In this document: in pieces, positions 61,308 to 64,000 of the stretch
Numbering within the stretch: the stretch's first letter is position 1
How the letters are laid out: each line of letters starts with the position of its first letter
Source of the DNA: Salinicola tamaricis
Lineage (GTDB): Bacteria > Pseudomonadota > Gammaproteobacteria > Pseudomonadales > Halomonadaceae
Assembly (NCBI RefSeq): GCF_003006155.1
Contig: NZ_CP023559.1
Span: forward strand, 2,294,001-2,358,000
Direction of reading: 5' to 3'
Length of the DNA stretch: 64,000 nucleotides
Notes under the pieces: generated by a model
The model's input: only the letters and a program-made list of their open reading frames with translations
Databases searched by the model: none
Told to the model about the DNA's origin: nothing
Program-made: the position numbers and the translations under genes

Positions 61308-61451
61308 GGGAAACGCTGAATAAATCGACGAGCGAGATGAAGCGCAAGGCGCATGGAACACAGAACACGAGACATAACATGGGGTTAGGTGAGTGTTCGA
61401 GTACCACGCAACGCAGCGATTCGCTCGCGCAGGCATTTATGCAGCGTTTCC
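61308..61451. mobile_element. MITE-like inverted-repeat element, family B, copy 2
   Basis: The reverse complement of copy 1 (34666-34810) with very few changes. Ends: GGGAAACGCTGAATAAATCG at the left and, in reverse complement at the right, GGAAACGCTGCATAAATGCC. No coding capacity. It lies 40 bases upstream of the TM2 gene start and about 100 bases beyond the 3' end of the SMP-30 gene. Confidence 0.87.
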
Positions 61452-61554
61452 TGAGCCGGCGCGGTCTTGGCCGCGATGTCCGGCCGCCAAGTCTAAGGGA
61501 TCGGCGGCGGGCTCGACAGCGCCTCGTCGCCGCGGGTGCGTCGCGTCTCGCGGG

Positions 61555-62493
61555 TCACGCCTCGCGTTGGCACTGGGTCCACCACTCGGCGCCCTGGACG
61601 TCGACGAACAGGCTGTAGAGCGAGGTGGTCGCGGTGATGTAGAGACGCTGACCGTCACTGCCCGCCGAAGCACAGGTTGGAGACCGTCTCCGGAACCAGG
61701 ATGCGCCCCAGCAGGGTGCCATCGGGGGCGAAGCAGTGGACCCCATCGGCTGCCGACGACCACAGGTTGCCCTCGCGGTCCACGCGCATGCCATCGGGCA
61801 CCCCGGCGCCGATCTCGGCGAAGATGCCATCGTCTTCGAGCGTCTTGCCGTTCACTCGTCGGAAGCGGCGGATCACCGGGGCCACCGTGGGGTCGTGGGG
61901 GCACCGCTCTCGGCCACGTAGAGCAGGCGCTCGGCGGGAGAGAAACAGAGCCCGTTGGGCTGGACGAAGTCGCTGGCCACCGCGCTCAGGCTGCCATCCT
62001 CGGGGTCGAGACGGAAGACGTGGCGCGCGGGCTGCTCGGGATCGGCGCGGTAGCCCTCGAAGTTGGAGATCAGCCCATAGGTGGGGTCGGTGAACCAGAT
62101 CGCCCCGTCGCGGCTCACCACCACGTCGTTGGGCGAATTGAGCCGCCCGCCGGCGTAGTGCGAGGCAAGCACTCGAACACGCCCATCGGGCTCGGTGCGT
62201 ACCAGATCGCGGCTACCGTGGCGGCAGCTCACCAGGCGCCCCTGATTGTCGCGGGTGTTGCCGTTGTTGAAGCCGGTGCGCTCGCGGAAGGTGGTGATAC
62301 CGTCGCGTGCCGACCACCGCAGCAGGCGCTGGCTGGGGATATCAGAAAATAGCAGGCACTGATGGTCACCGAACCATACCGGCCCCTCGGTCCAGGTGAA
62401 GCCGGTGGCCAGCCGGGTCAGCGGTGCCATGGGGTGAACCAGCCGCGCGAAGCGCGGGTCGTGGCTGTCGAGATGTTCAGGGGTGGGAATCAT
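61555..62493 (-). CDS. SMP-30/gluconolactonase family lactonase, two frame breaks
   Basis: About 312 residues when restored, a six-bladed beta-propeller that hydrolyses sugar lactones with one divalent metal. Blocks: ATGFTWTEGPVWFGDHQCLL (Glu ligand), TGFNNGNTRDNQGRLVSC, GGRLNSPNDVVVSRDGAIWF (Asn ligand), TDPTYGL and AGVPDGMRVDREGNLW (Asp ligand). Breaks: GGGGG run 61897-61901 (one base missing, restored APHDPTVAPVIRRFRR) and CCC at 61661-61663 (one extra). It overlaps the permease gene by 17 bases, so the lactonase acts on a sugar brought in by that transporter; sugar identity unknown. Confidence 0.9.
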
Positions 62494-63423
62494 GTGCGGG
62501 TCTCCGGGCGTTGGCGGCGATCACGATACCGATGATGATCATGCCGGTCAGCATCATGCGCGCGCCGGCGTCGAAGCCGTAGGCGTTGAGCATCGACACC
62601 ACCAGGAACATGAACAGGGCCGCACCCACACCCCGGGTACGTTGGAGAAGCCGCCGGCGATCGAGGTGCCGCCGATCACACCACGGCGATCGACAGCAGC
62701 AGGTACTGCTGCCCCATGTTGAGCGCAGCGCCGCCGGAGAAGCTCGCCAGCAGATAGCCGGTGAGCCCGGCCAGCAGCGCCACGCTGAGATAGGCACTGG
62801 CACGCACGCGCTCCACCGGTACCCCGGCGAGCCTTGCCGCGCGCGGATTCTGGCCGGTGGCGAGCAGACCAGCGCCCCCAGCCCGCGCTCCAGCAGCCAC
62901 CACACGACCAGCGCCAGGAGCACGCCGATCAGCGCCACGTTGGGCACGCCAGGGTGCGCCCGGTGGCGAAGTCGGCCAGCGCCGCCGGCGGCTTGATACG
63001 CAGGCCGCGGTTGGACCAGATCGCCAGCGATTGATACAGCAGCGAGGCGGCGAGGGTGGCGATGATCGGCGGCAGACGCAGCAGCCGGATCAGCGCGAAG
63101 TTGGCCGCGCCGCAGCCAAGGCCCACCAGCAGGGCGACGCCCAGCCCCAGCAGTGCGGTACCGGGGGCGCCGTCCATGGCCTTGAGCGCCAGAGTGCCGG
63201 CCAGGGTCATGACCGCGGGGATCGAAAGATCGATATTGCCCGGCCCCAGGGTGATCACCAGCATCTGGCCGATGCCGACGATCGCCGCGAAGGCGCCGAA
63301 CGAGAGCGCGGCGTAGAGCAGCCCACCCGCCTGGGCCGCACCGGAGAGCGCGATGGAGAGAGCGAAGACCGCGATGGCGGCGAGCCAGGCCCAGAGCCAG
63401 GGCCGCGAGATCAGGCTTTGCAT
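62477..63423 (-). CDS. RbsC-type sugar ABC transporter permease, about four frame breaks
   Basis: About 315 residues when restored, branched-chain/ribose-type permease family with about eight helices. MQSLISRPWLWAWLAAIAVF, then GIGQMLVITLGPGNIDLSIP (RbsC hallmark), GLGCGAANFALIRLLRLPPI, IIATLAASLLYQSLAIWSN, then ATGQNPRAARLAGVPVERVR and LLLSIAVVVIGGTSIAGG-like sequence, ending VSMLNAYGFDAGARMMLTGM. Breaks lie near 62950, 62875, 62683 and 62640. With the partial permease upstream it should form the channel. Confidence 0.85.
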
Positions 63424-63440
63424 GGCATCGATCCTTGCAG

Positions 63441-63514
63441 TGGAGATAGGGCGTGTGGAGAAAGCGCGCGTGGAGATAGGGCGTGTGGAGAAAGCGCGCG
63501 TGGAGAGGGCTGCG
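63441..63514. repeat. 30-bp direct repeat between the two permease genes
   Basis: Two identical 30-base units (63441-63470 and 63471-63500) starting TGGAGATAGGGCGTGTGGAG, followed by a partial third (TGGAGAGGGCTGCG). Each unit itself contains two related 15-base halves. The array lies in the 118-base intergenic space. Confidence 0.88.
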
Positions 63515-63541
63515 TGGAAAATGAGCGCATGGATAGAAGTC

Positions 63542-64000
63542 TCAAATCAGCGCTTCGCGGCGCGTGAACAGCAGGCGCGCGGCGAGCACCAGAATCAGCA
63601 CCGCCCCCTGCGCACCGATCTGCCAGTCCGGCGAGATATGCATGAAGGCCAGCAGCGACCCCGCCAGCGACAGCGTCAGCGCCCCCAGCACCGCGCCGAT
63701 CGGCGATACCCGGCCGCCGATGAACTCGCCGCCGCCGAGGATCACCCCGGCGATACTGAGCAGGGTATAGCTGGAGGCGACGCTGGCCCCGGACGAGGTG
63801 TAGAGCCCCACCAGGGTGAGGCCGGCAAGCACCCCGAAGACTCCGGCGAGGCCGTAGGTCAGCGCGTAGAGCCCGCTCAGGCGCCAGCCGGCGCGGGCCA
63901 CCGAGCGCGAGTTGCCGCCCAGGCCGCGCAGCACCGTGCCGATCCCCGAGCGCATGATCAGCAGATGCGCCGCGGCGGCGATCAACAGCGCCGCCACCAC
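63542..64000 (-). CDS. RbsC-type sugar ABC transporter permease, 3' part
   Basis: The C-terminal 152 residues of a second permease; the gene continues beyond the right edge. HLLIMRSGIGTVLRGLGGNS then SVARAGWRLSGLYALTYGLA, LTLVGLYTSSGASVASSYTL, LSIAGVILGGGEFIGGRVSP (conserved cytoplasmic loop) and LLAFMHISPDWQIGAQGAVL. Two different permeases in tandem are typical of YtfT/YjfF-like sugar importers. The ATPase and binding protein are expected further upstream, outside the window. Confidence 0.88.
   Translation of the reverse strand: MVAALLIAAAAHLLIMRSGIGTVLRGLGGNSRSVARAGWRLSGLYALTYGLAGVFGVLAGLTLVGLYTSSGASVASSYTLLSIAGVILGGGEFIGGRVSPIGAVLGALTLSLAGSLLAFMHISPDWQIGAQGAVLILVLAARLLFTRREALI

Overview
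The window is a GC-rich gammaproteobacterial chromosome segment. Gene order (ftsY-ftsE-ftsX-rpoH, slmA-argB-algC-dut-coaBC, radC-rpmB-rpmG-mutM), several tripartite (TRAP) and ABC uptake systems, an NhaC antiporter and an RspA/ManD gene beside uxuAB all point to the Halomonadaceae (Halomonas, Chromohalobacter, Salinicola or a relative). This assignment is by recognition, not by a search.

Layout. 1-1.1 kb: 3' end of rpoD with its terminator. 1.3-2.8 kb: a general porin and a small EF-hand lipoprotein. 3-16.8 kb (minus strand): an oligopeptide ABC transporter, namely a fused double ATPase, OppC, OppB and four OppA-type binding proteins. Lying among the binding-protein genes are an SH3/NlpC-P60 peptidase, a diguanylate cyclase and an OmpW-like protein. 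17.3-25 kb: prfB (with its programmed frameshift), lysS, glsA, a DHA2 exporter, bolA, a gene of unknown function and rimI. 25-31.4 kb: zapB, rsmD, ftsYEX, rpoH and slmA. 31.7-36.8 kb: argB, algC, yaeQ, dut and coaBC. 37.3-46.2 kb: a hexuronate / L-gulonate type catabolic island (uxuA, uxuB, TRAP transporter, Zn-dehydrogenase, rspA, GntR regulator) that separates coaBC from radC, which are normally neighbours. 46.5-50.8 kb: radC, rpmB, rpmG, mutM, rlmI, a DUF2007 protein and a thioesterase. 51-56 kb: alanine dehydrogenase, an IclR regulator, an FAD amine/amino-acid oxidase and NhaC. 56-61.3 kb: trpS, a YeeE/YedE transporter, NAD-malic enzyme and a TM2 protein. 61.5-64 kb: an SMP-30 lactonase with two RbsC-type sugar permeases.

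About 25 of the roughly 58 genes carry one or more single-base frame breaks. These include essential genes (lysS, prfB, ftsY, coaBC), and many lie in homopolymer runs. I read them as sequencing errors in a draft assembly, not as pseudogenes, and give each gene its restored full extent. Only the prfB frameshift at 17417 is a true biological one.

Between genes there are several families of short inverted-repeat elements. In three places (ftsX, argB, the YeeE gene) the element terminus contains the stop codon of the neighbouring gene. There are also tandem arrays with 7, 15, 16, about 25 and 30 bp units. I saw no tRNA, rRNA, CRISPR array or transposase gene.
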